Source: Delphinapterus leucas
Lineage: Eukaryota; Chordata; Mammalia; Artiodactyla; Monodontidae
Length of the DNA stretch: 64,000 nucleotides
Assembly (NCBI RefSeq): GCF_002288925.2
Contig: NW_022098069.1
Coordinates: 70,846,099 to 70,910,098, forward strand
Reading direction: 5' to 3'
A program made the position numbers and the translations under genes. Shown here one piece after another: positions 23,505 to 35,690 of this stretch (positions are counted from its first letter, which is position 1; every line of letters begins with the position of its first letter). A model generated the notes under the pieces. That model was given only the letters and a program-made list of their open reading frames with translations. It did not search any database and was not told the origin of the DNA.

Positions 23505-23715
23505 ATGCAGAGAGGAGTAGCTTTTAATCAGAGGCTGTGGATTTGGGTTCTTGTTTTCAGTATAAGGTGGTTAACTGACATTTTACTTCATAGCTTCTTT
23601 ATCTGTTAAGTGGGGATACCAGTGCCTGGGTAGCCTACGAAAAAGTTATTCTGAGGAGCAAATGAGACCCTGTAAACACTTTGAAATTTTGTGCTACACA
23701 AATGAGATTATTACA
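23505..23715 (+). mobile_element. MIR SINE
   Basis: Sense MIR: 'gaggctgtggatttgggttc', 'catagcttctttatctgtta', 'agtggggataccagtgcctg', 'gagcaaatgagaccctgtaa'. The core and 3' half are clearest. Confidence 0.7.
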
Positions 23716-24033
23716 AAAAAAAAACTGAGATAATTTCTATGCATGCTTGTATGTTTAAATGCAATGAAATTGTGACTTCGGTTAAAACCTAAAGTGCAGT
23801 AATTTTAATGCTTATCTAGTTACTAATTACAATATGAGTATAGATAATATATGATAGATTAGCTATCTTCTGCCCACCACTGAGCTGGGTTTATTATAAA
23901 TATGGAAGAAGAAAAGACTCTGTCTTCTCAGAGCCTTGGAGGTGGAAAGACCACTTGTGAGGAAGGAGGTATGAACACATGGCCACTGAACCCTAATTTC
24001 TAGGGTTTAGAAGTAGTAGGTACCAAAGAAATA
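23716..24033. other. No gene or recognised repeat
   Basis: Nothing supported beyond short A-runs. Confidence 0.45.
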
Positions 24034-24500
24034 TGTATTGGTTTTCTACTGCTGCTGTAACAAATTACCACAAACTATGTGTCTCAAAATAATTCAAATT
24101 TATTCTCTTACAGTTCCTGAAATGTGTGTCGTGGGGCTAAAGTCATGGTGTTAGAATCAGAAGGCTGTAGAGGAGAATCCATTTCCTTACCTTTTTCAGC
24201 TCCTAGAGTCTGCCTACGTCCCTTAGTTTGTGGCCCAGGATCACATCACATCTTCTCCTCCAGCTTTTGTTATCACATCACTATTACCTCCTTCCTTTGA
24301 CTGTCTTGCCTCCCTCTTATAAGGACTCATGATTACATTGGGCTCACGTGGATAATCCAGGCTACTCATGCAGGAGCCTTAATTACACCTGCAACACCCC
24401 TATCCCATGTAGGGTAATAACCACAGGTTCCAGAAATTAGGATATGGGTAGCTTTGAGGGGGAAGAGTGGGGCCTTAGTCAGCCTCTCCCACAGAAGGGG
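24034..24500 (+). mobile_element. Old LTR-like interspersed repeat
   Basis: Shows the pattern of an abundant old mammalian repeat: 'ctgctgctgtaacaaattac', 'tgtctcaaaataattcaaat', 'gaatccatttccttaccttt', 'gattacattgggctcacgtg', 'gataatccaggctactcatg', 'aataaccacaggttcc'. I recognise the pattern but cannot give a family name with confidence; orientation is that in which the pattern is usually written. Confidence 0.6.
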
Positions 24501-25587
24501 AGAATCCCACCTTCAAGTGGCCCATAGGTTACTGACTACTACAGCCAAATTAAATTACTTAATTTTATTGCCTCAGGACACTCACTACTAATTAAAACAG
24601 GGACAAAAAATATGAATTGAATATAGAAATTACTTCTCTAATTTCAATGTTTTTTTTTCCTATGTTTTGCAACTAGAGAATTCCTAAATTAGCACAATAC
24701 TTAAGTAGGATGACCAGATTTTCCTTATCTAGAATATTGTGATAGACTTTGTTACAGGCTGGGTCTTCACTTAGAGTGAAAATTCTTTTGATGATCTTAC
24801 CATCTTCTAGCATCTTCTAGGCCTAATACCCACTTGGATGAAATAAGTTTTGAATCAGAGCGTCAATGATTGAAAGCTTTCATCTGGGAACACTGAAATG
24901 GGATCAAATGATAGCTGTCTCTATTACAATGTTGCCTTGCATCATAGTTGCAGGTTTCCATTATAAGAAATGATACTATTATATAAAGGCATCTTAGAAA
25001 AAAATATGAATGGTAAGAAGTTCTAAGCTTACAAAGAAGCTATCATTTCAGACTTAGGAGAGCAAAGTCATTGAGCCATCTAGTGAAGGCCAGAGAATTA
25101 AAAGGATAAATTATGAGTTAAAGCTTTTAAAATTCTAAAGTTGGTGTCTCATTTCCTATTATTTGTGTTCCATTGCTTTTCAGTTCTTTACAGCCTATTA
25201 TCTTGAAAAGGAAAAAGAAAAACTCATTAAACAATGTAAGAGTAAACACACAAGTGTCATGACATGCTATTACCAAATGCTACAGTAATGCTGGTCTTTT
25301 GTAAACATTTGACATTTATTTATGTGAACTTCATAATATTATAAGTTTTGCATCAATAAATAGAATTTAAGTACTACTAAATACTCATTTTAAATAGGAT
25401 GAAATGGAGACATAAAGTTATAATACGGGGTGTTTTGGTCTCAGAAAGGCTGCACAATCTAAAATCACAACATTTAATGTCTGAATATCTGAGAATATAA
25501 AAGTATTTTTATGGGAAAAATTATATTTTAGAAAGATGTCTTATCATAAAAATAACAAGTAGAACTTAAAGAAAATTGGTAAACATT
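24501..25587. other. No gene or recognised repeat
   Basis: AT-rich DNA. Nothing supported. Confidence 0.5.
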
Positions 25588-25601
25588 AAAAATGTAAAAG
25601 G

Positions 25602-25956
25602 GGGACTTCCCTGGTGGTGCAGTGGTTAAGAATCCACCTGCCAATGCAGGGGACACGGGTTTGATCCCTGGTCTGGGAAGATCCCACATGCCACAGAGCA
25701 ACTAAGCCCATGCACCACGACTACTGAGCCTGCGCTCTAGAGCCTGCGAGCCACAACTACTGAGCCCGCATGCCACAATTACTGAAGCCAGCGCTCCTAG
25801 AGCCCGTGCTCTGCAACAAGACAAGCCACTGCAATGAGAAGCCCACGCACCACAACAAAGAGTAGCCCCCGCTCGCTGCAGCTACAGAAAGCCTGCATGC
25901 AGCAATGGAGACCCAATGCAGCCAAAAATAAATAAAATAAATTTAAATTTTTTTAA
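25602..25956 (+). mobile_element. CHR-type SINE, long form
   Basis: Long-form element from gggacttccctggtggtgca to 'gacccaatgcagccaaaaat' plus an AT-rich tail, within a perfect 14 bp target-site duplication aaaaatgtaaaagg at 25588-25601 and 25957-25970. The middle contains two 'actactgagcc' blocks, characteristic of the long subfamily. Confidence 0.95.
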
Positions 25957-25970
25957 AAAAATGTAAAAGG

Positions 25971-26399
25971 AGTAAATTAAATCCCTGTAACAGCTACCAG
26001 AGAAAGCCACTGTTAATATTTTTGGTTGTGAGGATTTTGTTCTGTTTTTTACTTATGTGCATGTTACTCAATATTACAGAAACAATCTAATAGAGCAAAC
26101 AAAATAATATTTATTACTTATGTTGTTGCAAAAGCTTAAAGCAAAACTTATGACAGAGACAAATCTAAATTTCCTACAATTATTTTTATTTGTTTTTAAT
26201 CGCATTTGTCTTTTTCAAGACCTTGAAAACATTAACTCAAACACTGGGGTTAATGTCTCTATTTCAAAATCTGCAGAAGTACTATTAAGATGGATAAATA
26301 TTTTATAGCCCTTTAGAGTTCACTTTCAAAAATATATTTCTCATATATAATCTCAATGACACCTGTGACATTTAAATGTTATCTACAGGGTCCTTACCA
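25971..26399. other. No gene or recognised repeat
   Basis: AT-rich DNA. A 62-codon frame at 26120-26308 has no domain. Confidence 0.5.
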
Positions 26400-27180
26400 A
26401 GCCCGAGCCTAGCATAAGGTCTCGCAGCTTTTGTGTTGTGACAGCTCTTTACCAAGAAAATAGGGCAGCTTCTAATAATGCTAACTGCCCATGATTTCAA
26501 CAGTCCAATCTTATTTGCCATAATATGTGGATCGCATAGGGAATTTCACCTTAATACAGACACTATTGGCATACCACTAATTTCATACCGCTGGCTTGTG
26601 GCCAGTGGTTTTTATAATTTTTATCCCACCAAGGTTGTTGGAGGATGTATGTTTCACAGGACATTCTTATACACATTCAAGGATGGTAGGATTTCTTCTC
26701 ACTAAACTAAATGACTAGTAGTAGTGAACAAGGGAACAGAGACCTCAAGAGGACAATATTGCCACCCACTCTATTGTGAAGACTAGTAGCGCTGTCTGGC
26801 GGATCACACTGGAGACTGTCTATGGGCTGTCTAAGCACCCCTGGCAGGAGGGGCTGCACCTAAACTCAATACCACATGAGGCTGGAGCACCGCACGTTCT
26901 CCAGGTGCTAGGCAGCTGGCATTTATTTCCCAGCATTCTCCTAGAATGTTGGCACCAAAATTCAGTTTACTTGGTTCTTCTCCCCCGAACATTTACCATC
27001 TCCTTTACACATCCATTCTTGTGCTTGTGCATCCACAGAAAACTGGAATCCCTCTCCTAGAGAGAGCCCAAGGGGAGCCCTTTGGGTCCTGCCAAGCGTG
27101 CCTCTCTGTAGGATGGTGAGACACCAGGGACCCCTCACTGCTTTCACTTCTGTCTGTGATTTCTGATGTCCCAAGACTCT
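26400..27180. other. GC-elevated unassigned block
   Basis: Clearly less AT-rich than its surroundings, with several short frames (26478-26705 +, 26776-27060 +, 26962-27174 -) but no recognisable domain, no convincing splice arrangement and no repeat I can name. It could be an eroded LTR element, part of a noncoding RNA or a regulatory element. Confidence 0.4.
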
Positions 27181-27419
27181 ACAAGCACTTAGATAAATGC
27201 AAGGCTTTGCATGGGGTTGGAGCCAAGAAAAAACAAATGTTTGAATGAATTATGAGTGAGGAGAAGGCAGAGTAAGAATAGGAAAATAGAAGAAACTGAC
27301 ACCAAAGACACTGTACTCAACTGCCGTGTTTTTCAGCATTAAATGAACAGACAGATGGCAATCTTCAAATATTTTTTCCTCTTCTTTGGAAAATATTTGA
27401 AAATAATATTGTTGCCATT

Positions 27420-27620
27420 TAATGGGTGATGACTAAGCAGTAGACACTGTGTGTGTTAACAACATAAACCATCTCCAACCATATGATAACCCTATTCGGT
27501 AGACTATTATACACATCTTCATTTTATAGAAAACTGAGGCTGGGGAGTTTAATAACATAACAATTTAAGTGGCTGAGTCAGGATTGAAACTCACTCTGAC
27601 TTTAGCTGGTGTCTGTTTTC
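27420..27620 (-). mobile_element. MIR SINE
   Basis: Antisense MIR: 'gcagtagacactgtgtgtgt', 'gataaccctattcggtagac', 'ttttatagaaaactgaggct', 'agtggctgagtcaggattga', 'aactcactctgact'. Confidence 0.75.
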
Positions 27621-30600
27621 CAGAGGGAAAAGTATTTTAATATTATATCTGCTCATGGGAAATTAAGAAATTTATATTCAATGGTACTGTTTGTATAGGA
27701 AATCTATGCAAATTTGAGGGAATGACTAGGTGTCAGAACATATCTGATTAGAAGGGGCATATTTACTTTTAAATGCTATCTTAGCCTGTTAAGGGGAGCT
27801 ACATATTGAAATAATCATAACCATAGCAGATAATTCCAGTTGATACATACGTCTTATAAAATACAGATTGCCATTTTAAAAGATGGATCATCTTATAAAA
27901 TCACTAGGAAATTGTTACTAATTCAGTGTGAAGTGCTCTTCAGTACCAAATAATGATGGCTGATAAGTTTATTTTCACTGTTATTTCGAAACCCAGTGTT
28001 CAGGAAAATTAAAAGAAAAATAAAACTAATCTGTGAGAAACAGACTTTTTTTTTACAATTAATTTTGTATTTGCTAGTGGGAAAAAACTGCAGAGATACA
28101 GTTTACAACATTAATTTTTCAAAAAATTTATTCCTACTGAAATATTGTCAAGCAGAGGTCAAATTTCCACATCCTTTCTGATTTGAGTTAAAAAAAATTA
28201 GGTCTAGAGGTCATGAATTCTCAAATGAGGTACCCTGGTTTAGAAATAATCCCTCTTCTTAGTTAGGCAGCATTCCTCTGAAATATCTTTTTACCTGCCA
28301 GCCCTGGAGTTTATTATATTAATATAACATATTATATGTGTGAAAATTATATTGATATTACATATTATATTGATAGTCCATATTATATGTGGAAATATAG
28401 GTAATTTTGCTTAATACTAGGTCAACAATAATGAATAGTTTTTTGATAAGCAGTTTAAAATCATCATGGTAACAATATGTCTTTTACTATATGTTCTTTT
28501 TTTCTTCCTCTGGCCCTATAATTTTTTCAAAATACTTTCATTGTTTCCTTTGTTTGCTTGTGATAAGGAAAGGTTATTTAAGAGATGCAGAGCAACTTCA
28601 TAATTGAAATTTGCTCACTTCTAATCGTGCCACGTGATCAGTGTCTCTAGAACTAGATGCAATTACAATGCTCTGCAGCATTTACTGCTTCAGTGGATTA
28701 TGGACTCTGAGAGGAATTAAAATGAAGGGGTAAGTTTAATACAAATTACTGTTACCACCAAAATACATACACTAGCTGTGAAGACAAAGAGGTGCAAAGA
28801 TTTACATGTGAAGGATGCTATGTCTCCCCAAAGGTTCTTAATGTGTCTTCTGGTTTTATGTTATGTGACAGTTCACATACAGAAAGAAATATAATGAAAC
28901 CATAAAAAGAAAAAAACAATCCTCCAAGTCTGGCCATAAATGCACTCATATTTTATACTTGCCTTAGTGAGGAGGTTACCAATCAGAGTTTGCTTCTCTC
29001 TAGTTCTTTAAATATTCTGGATCGTTTAAATAATTTGATGCTAATTCTTAACATATTCTGGAGGATTGTTTTGATTTCCCTCTTCCATGGCTTAGACCAT
29101 ACAATTCAAGTAGTGTGACTAAACTTCTGTGAGTTCTGCTAAAAGACTTGCTGTAAATATTTACTTAGAAGAGTTCTGAATCATCCTTTGTGATGACTGT
29201 TTTAAACCCAGTCTCAGTATGGTGCCTTAACTTTTAATGCTGATGATTGGAAAAACATAACAAGCAAAGCTGGAGGATTTGGGAATAACAAATTTGGTGA
29301 ATGTATAGGAAAATGACTATAGGGAAGCCAATATTTTCCCATCTCATGTAAAATCCGTCATCAATATTTCGAATGTACTTCTATCATCTATATTATAACA
29401 CAGATGGGCCCCATGTTCTTTATTATAATTTAATAGTTCTGTTCCTGGTTACGTTTAGTTTTAACTCCACTGAATTGTTGCTGTGTTTCTAATTATGCAA
29501 GTGTTTTATTGGAGACATGTGGTTTAAAACTAAGATACTTTTACATAGATTTTTATTTGTCATTTTATAAAAGAACCATTGACATATGCATAAAATATAG
29601 TATTAAAATTTCCAAATTACAAACAGGTTTTATGATGTTAGCTTTTTGATCTATATTTATTGCCATTCTGTTTTGAACTAAACATTTAATATATAAATTT
29701 AAAAACAGATATAAGATTCAAGATAAGGTGAGAGAGAGAAGTGAGACATAGGAAACTTGTCTAAGCAAATTAAATACTAACTAAATTTGTCAAGTCTTTT
29801 CTTTTTACCTAAGTACTCTTGTATTTAAAATAATTGATACATTCTGAACAAAATAATCTTGATTTTAGCTGAATAACTATAAATAAAACACCTTTTGACT
29901 TCATGTCAAAATTTAAGGACCAATATTCAATGTGAGCTATTTAAAATTTCCGAGATGATAGAAATCAGGTCATCAGTTTATAGTCTTATATTTCTTATTT
30001 GAAATTACACATATCTGAAATTTTGTGTAATTATTTTTGAGAATCAAAGAAAATCTACTAAAAGTTAGTGATATTACCTTATCTAAAAATTTTAGTTATT
30101 TAGCTACCAGATCAATAGGTTTCACAGTATGACTAATTATAAAATAAGTTTTTAATTTGACATTTCAGATTGCTAAACCTATTGACCTTTTAGAAGACCC
30201 CCCGCTCAATGGTCTATATTAAAAAGAAAAAACAACTGCTTACATCTCCCTTTCTAAATGAGTTAAGAATGCAGACATTTTGCTTTTTTAATAAGTTTCA
30301 CACAATGAAGTTATTTGTAAATATTCAGAATGTCACTGGAATCTTTTGTTGGTATCATTGTCCATAATTTTCAGTTTTCTTCACTCACAGGCTTTTTGCT
30401 CTACATTTATAATGCTTTGTTCATCTCTTTGTATGTTTTCACAGACCTGGGAGATTTTTTGTTGAAAATATATTGTTCATCATCTTCAAAATTTTTCCTA
30501 GATAAGTGAAGATTTGCCTAAGATTCACCAGGTGGTCATAAATTCTAGTGTTATTGTTCCTTTTTAAGTCCCACACATATGACCTCTTTTTACTCCCAGA

Positions 30601-30900
30601 CTTAGAAACCAGTAGAGTGAATGAGCTCCTCCCTAGGTCAAGGTAGCTTATACAAGAAAAAGTTGCAAAATTTTACAAATGTATAACAGTAGAAATCTAG
30701 AAAATATAAATATGCATGGATTCTAAAGCTTTAAGATCAGGGAGGAAGGAATATAACATTAGATCAAGCCACGCTTAGCAACATAGGAACAACACTCACC
30801 ATACAGCCAGAATTCCATATTAATTCAAGCATCTAGGAGTGGCAGTAATAGCTCACTCAGTTGTTAGCTAAAACCTGGGCACCGTAGTCACCTACGTTAG
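27621..30900. other. Long AT-rich stretch, no gene or recognised repeat
   Basis: About 3.3 kb with no nameable element. A cryptic TA repeat lies at 28312-28395 (tattatat/atattgata motifs). The lack of retroelements over this length stands out locally, but I see no coding or RNA feature explaining it. Confidence 0.5.
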
Positions 30901-32260
30901 AAAAAGGTGAGATGCCAGAAATCCTTTGGTATTATTTAGAGCAAGGAATCCAAAGACCAGAGAGATAGGTGTCTTAATGTGGATTAATGATGGTGAATTG
31001 CTTACTCAATTATTTCCCTGGGAGGGCCTGAAGAACTGTAATATAGCATTAAGAACATTGGTGATAGAACATCCTTTAAAACTTCTGAGAATGTACTCAG
31101 CAAGCAAGAACAAATGTGAGAAATGTCACCATGGATATAGCCTTTCTGATATTTATGGTAAAGTTAAGATTCTAAAGTGGCAGAAGCCATGTGTCAGAGC
31201 TTAATTGCAAATGACACAATAAGCATGATAGCTGTAATGGAAAGCAGGGCCTGAGGTATAATCAGTAAATTGGGCAAGTTGCAATTTGGCCATGGCTAAT
31301 TGATCATGAGGTTCGTGGAAGTGAAATAGATGGACACGCTATTAAATTCTTCCTTAATTCGGTAATAGAAAAAAAAATTCTTGGTTGGTGAATATAACTT
31401 ATTGAGTCACTATAAAGGACAATCATGAATTTTCACCCAGTTCCAGACTTGAGACAAATTATGGTCCCATCTGCCTTGAAAGAAGAGGATGACGGATCTG
31501 CTTAAAGAAGGAGCAGAGACACAGCCAAGCACATGTACTCTAAATCTTCTTTCTATTTCTCATAAAATATTCCTGTGGCTATTTAAGAGGGTGGTTGTGG
31601 TCTGAGAAAAAGAAAATTTCCAAGATTTTGAAGAATTAATAAACACTGGGTTTGAAGTGAAAATAATCTTTAAAGATCAAAAAACAAAATCACTCTCAGG
31701 GCCATAATTCAGAGAGGGTATTGTGGCAGTCTGGTGATAAATGGCGTTTTGGATGGAGTGTATGTTAAAATGAGCTCAGTGTGTTTGTGGATTTATCCAC
31801 GAGTTTTTCTCCTTATTTGGAAACTCACAGAATTCTTCCTTTGGCTAGTTGGCCCTTGAATCAACATTTATAATATTAGAAAGAACCAAGTGTAAGTTCC
31901 TGGAACTGGTTTCCCCTCTACCATTAATTTGTATTTTAGTAAATTGAAAAACAGAAACCAGTAATACATCCCTGGAGGAATGACAGAATTTAGTGCCACC
32001 ATGAAAGACTTGAAAGATGAATGAACATTGATTCGTGGTAGGTCTTCTTTTAAGTCATCTGTTTGGTGTGTTTAAATATGATGAAGAATGATGGGGATTA
32101 TCATAAATACAATTAATTGATGACCCCAAAATCAGCTGTTGTACCGGATGTGGTTCCTTTACTGAAGCGACCCACAGAATGCGTTTACCCTGATATGTGG
32201 CACTTGATCCAAAGTCAATGTTGTTCAGGCCGAGAAATAAAGGTCATGGACTTCAGCAGG
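30900..32260 (+). mobile_element. Second ERVL/MaLR-like internal relic
   Basis: A degraded pol-like region. Near 32135-32200, 'ttgtaccggatgtggttcct' and 'gcgtttaccctgatatgtgg' resemble the ERVL RT stretch just upstream of motif A. A 92-codon frame at 30926-31204 contains a short Cys-rich piece, CEKCHHGY; its role is uncertain. The block is followed by an LTR-like end. All frames are broken. Identification is tentative. Confidence 0.4.
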
Positions 32261-32545
32261 CAACAGAAGTGAGATTTTCTTGGAGGCAGTGTATGAATAG
32301 CTTCCTCTGGATCACTCATTTTTGTGCTCCAGGAAATTGAGATCATTGGTAGCAATTTCGTCTGATTTCTGCACTCTCTGTTATCTTGAAGCTGGTAGCA
32401 CCTTTCTGTGATCTTTGTTCCCTGGGCCCTTCCAGCAGTTTTATCTTCTAATTCTCTGTATTAAATCCCAACCTGCTGTTTTCTTATGAGTTGTAAAATG
32501 GTTTCTGTTTTGTTTGGCTGAACTCTGACTAATTTAACCCAGAGC
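32261..32545 (+). mobile_element. LTR-like end of the second ERVL relic
   Basis: Ends 'ctgtattaaatcccaacctg', 'aaaatggtttctgttttgtt' and 'ggctgaactctgactaattt'. ERVL-group LTRs commonly end in a pattern like tggtttctgttttcctgactgg...ctgactaatac. The left boundary is approximate. Confidence 0.45.
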
Positions 32546-32589
32546 TTTACTCTCTACATGTTTTCTTAGGCTCTGTAATAAAACCTTCA

Positions 32590-33030
32590 TTTACCCACTA
32601 GTTCAAGTCAAACGTCTTACAGACATTCTTGACCCCAGCAGTATTTCCCACCATCCCTCCCACATAGCCTTCTTGTTGTCCCCTGAGTTCAGTGCTTTCT
32701 TACCAAAGGGCATTTGTAAGGCGCTCTCCTTTCTATCTCTAGCACTTTCTCCTCAATGTTCGCATAACTCACTCCCTCACTTCATTTAGGTCTTTGCTCA
32801 GATCTCACCTGCTTAGAAAAGACTTGCCTGACTACTGCTACCTACTTCTTTGACTATTGGCTTTACAACATATATTGATTTTCATTTTGACTGATGTATT
32901 AATTTACTCTCCTCTCAACTAGAAGAAAAACTCCAAGAAAGCAAATTCTTCATCTCTTTTAATTATTAATATATCCACATCACCAAAGATAAGTTATACA
33001 ATTAGTAGGATTTCAATACATTTTTATTAA
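32590..33030 (+). mobile_element. L2 LINE 3' end
   Basis: Sense L2: 'cacttcatttaggtctttgc', 'tcagatctcacctgcttaga', 'aaagacttgcctgactactg', then a late-3' part 'aactagaagaaaaactccaa' and 'gtaggatttcaatacatttt'. No open frame. Confidence 0.8.
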
Positions 33031-33230
33031 CATAAAAAATAAATATTTATATATAAATTGTGTAGTTGTGAATCATTACTTTAAATTTAGTATAAAATAT
33101 ATTCATAAAATTTAAAACTTATATAAATTATGATAAAATAGCATTATGGGAGGCAGTATTGAATTCAATGAATATTCTTACTGGTGTCCTCAAGCACACA
33201 GAAGAGAACTTCCAGATAAAAGTCAACTTA

Positions 33231-33440
33231 TTTATTTATTTATTTTTTGTGGTACGTGGGCCTCTCACTGTTGTGGCCTCTTCCGCTGCGGAGCACAGGC
33301 TCCGGACGCGCAGGGTCAGCAGCCGTGGCTCACGGGCCCAGCTGCTCCACGGCATGTGGGATCTTCCCAGACCGGGGCACGAACACGCGTCCCCTGCATC
33401 GGCAGGTGGACTCTCAACCAGTGAGCCACCAGGGAAGCCC
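33231..33440 (-). mobile_element. CHR-type SINE, short form
   Basis: Antisense copy from an ATTT-rich tail to 'caccagggaagccc', flanked by a perfect 13 bp target-site duplication aaaagtcaactta at 33218-33230 and 33441-33453. Several overlapping open frames of up to 131 codons on both strands arise from its GC-rich, CpG-containing body and are not genes. Confidence 0.95.
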
Positions 33441-33453
33441 AAAAGTCAACTTA

Positions 33454-34569
33454 GTAACACAGCAGCCTGTGGATTTTGCTGCTTGCCTGGCCTTACTTTG
33501 TCTGCTCTGTGTATGTGCAACTTTATTGCATTACTAAGAAAATGTCTTACATAGTACATATCTCAATCCTTGAAATGTTCATTTAATTCATCTTTTATGA
33601 AGCCAATAAAAGATTCTCTTTTAATATTTGACCCAAATTCTGAAGTGGAAAATATATACTCTATAGAATCTTAGTCACAACAATTGAAAAATATATAAAC
33701 TATATACAGTATTTTTTTCTTAACTGAACATCCAGTAAAGCTTATGATCAGAGGCTGATGTAGTATCTCTGTCTGTTGAAGTCTAAATTCCTCCTCTTCT
33801 CTCTTTATACAAGTTCTGCTGCTCCTTTTTTGATGGCACATAACGTCCTCATTTCAGTTTGGTCTGCCCTGGGTGTCACTTTCTTGTATCAGGACCGTGA
33901 TTGCTTAGGCTATGCTACTTCACTTACTCTGCTGTCAGATTTCAAATAAAGGGGTAACAACTGTATTGTTCAGAAAACTGCATCTCTCCAATATGCTGTG
34001 AAAAATGCCTATCCTTAATTTCAGGTACCATGAAAAATGATGTTTCTTTCAGACTTTTGATGTTCTAATATAATTGGTACCTTTTACATTCTTTGTCACG
34101 CTGCAGTGATAGAGAATGTTACTGTATTTCATTTTTTATGGTAGAGGAAATAACTTCCTAATGGGGTCTGTGTTAAAAATCAGATCCTTCACTGGACAGA
34201 AATAATATAATTCAACACTTTATGTTCAATACCATTAAAATATGTCCTTCTGGCTTCTGGAGATCTTTCTGTTTTATCATTTTATCCTATCAGTTTTCTT
34301 ACGCTGACAAATCCCGACCATCAAAGGTACATACTTATTTCACAGTAAGACATTAAAGCAGGAGAGTCATTTACAAAGAAGTTAGATTGCCCATTACCAG
34401 ACATTTCCCTTTTCATATTTCTCAACTTCCTGACCCTCTTCTACTGAAGACGCTCACAGCATTTCTTCAATCATTGTGCACATCACCTTTAGACTCTCAA
34501 CTCTCTGTCTCTGAGTATAAAACCTGGACCTATCTCAGGTATCCCAAATAACCATACATACAAAAGCTT
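33454..34569. other. No gene or recognised repeat
   Basis: Nothing supported in about 1.1 kb of moderately AT-rich DNA. Confidence 0.5.
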
Positions 34570-35330
34570 TCAAGCAAGTACATGTGTACTACGTCTAGAA
34601 TATATGATGAAGCTCAGGCGAAGGTCTGGACTCAAGATGTCCATTTGGGAAACATCAGTGTGTTGGTAATTAAAACTAGGAGAATGGCTAAGGAGTATGT
34701 GCTTTTTGGTGAATCACAAGGGACACCAAAAATGCAAGCATAAACAATGGAAGAGGTGTTCACAAGAGATGCAAAGATGTGAAAATAACTGGGAAATTTT
34801 GTGATAATGGAAACTGAAGGAATATGGAGTTTTAAGGAGGATGAAGTGTGCAGTGCTGTCCCAAGGAACAGTGATTTACAGTGTGATAAGTACTCAAATT
34901 ATCCTTGTAATCTGGCACTGGGAGATTTTTAGTGACTCTGATAAGAATGATCTTAGTAGAGTGAAGTTACAGGGCATGTTACAGTGGTGAGTTAAGGAAG
35001 TGAAAACAAAGTGTGTAGATCACACATTTAAGAAATTTGAGTGGCGAGATTATAAAGCAAATGATATCAAATGGCCTAAATTATTTCAAACTACTAGAAT
35101 AAGCATGCAGATAATACTCTGAAATAGTCATTTCAGGGAATAGAAGAGGGTTTTGACCAAGGACCAGTGAAATATGGTAATAAAGATTCAAATGAGTTCT
35201 CATTTGATACAGTAACAAGTCTTCACTAGACCTTCATGAGCTTGGTCTTCATGAAACTTTCTTATTGAAGTTAAGTGGGGTACTGGACTAGAGAAGGCAT
35301 TTTGTAATGTAGATTTACAGTTGGGTTTTC
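34570..35330 (-). mobile_element. Probable L2 LINE, internal part
   Basis: 'gatgaagctcaggcgaaggt', 'gtccatttgggaaacatcag' and 'caagggacaccaaaaatgca' resemble antisense L2 further from its 3' end than the other copies. Diverged; extent uncertain. Confidence 0.4.
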
Positions 35331-35370
35331 CTGGGTGACTATATTAGAAACATATAGTAAAGAGATACAG

Positions 35371-35391
35371 TAAATAAATAAATAAATAAAG
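35371..35391. repeat. (TAAA)n microsatellite
   Basis: Five units of taaa around 35371-35391. Confidence 0.85.
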
Positions 35392-35464
35392 TATTAAAAT
35401 GAAGGCATAATAAAGTTAAAGTTCCCGGTGAGAATGTAGGTTATGTGCTCAACCAAATGCCATT

Positions 35465-35690
35465 ACTAATTGTAATAATAGCAAATATTCACATAGCATT
35501 TACAGTGTGCCCAGCAGTCCTCACAGCATCCTCCAGAGGCAGCTACTAGTTCTTATCCTCACGTATCAAATGAGGAAGCCAAGGCACAAGGAAGGGAAAT
35601 AGCTTGTCCAAGGTCTAACGGCTACTAAGTACTACAGCCACGATTTGAACCGAAGAGTCCAAATCTAGACCCTGTACTCTTAAAAACCAG
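35465..35690 (-). mobile_element. MIR SINE
   Basis: Antisense MIR: 'taatagcaaatattcacata', 'tttacagtgtgcccagcagt', 'aatgaggaagccaaggcaca', 'agcttgtccaaggtctaacg', 'gatttgaaccgaagagtcc'. Nearly full length. Confidence 0.85.

Noticed and set aside
33146..33554. Overlapping open frames of 68-131 codons on both strands
   Set aside because: They coincide with a CHR-type SINE bounded by a 13 bp target-site duplication. The same peptides recur at every SINE in the window.
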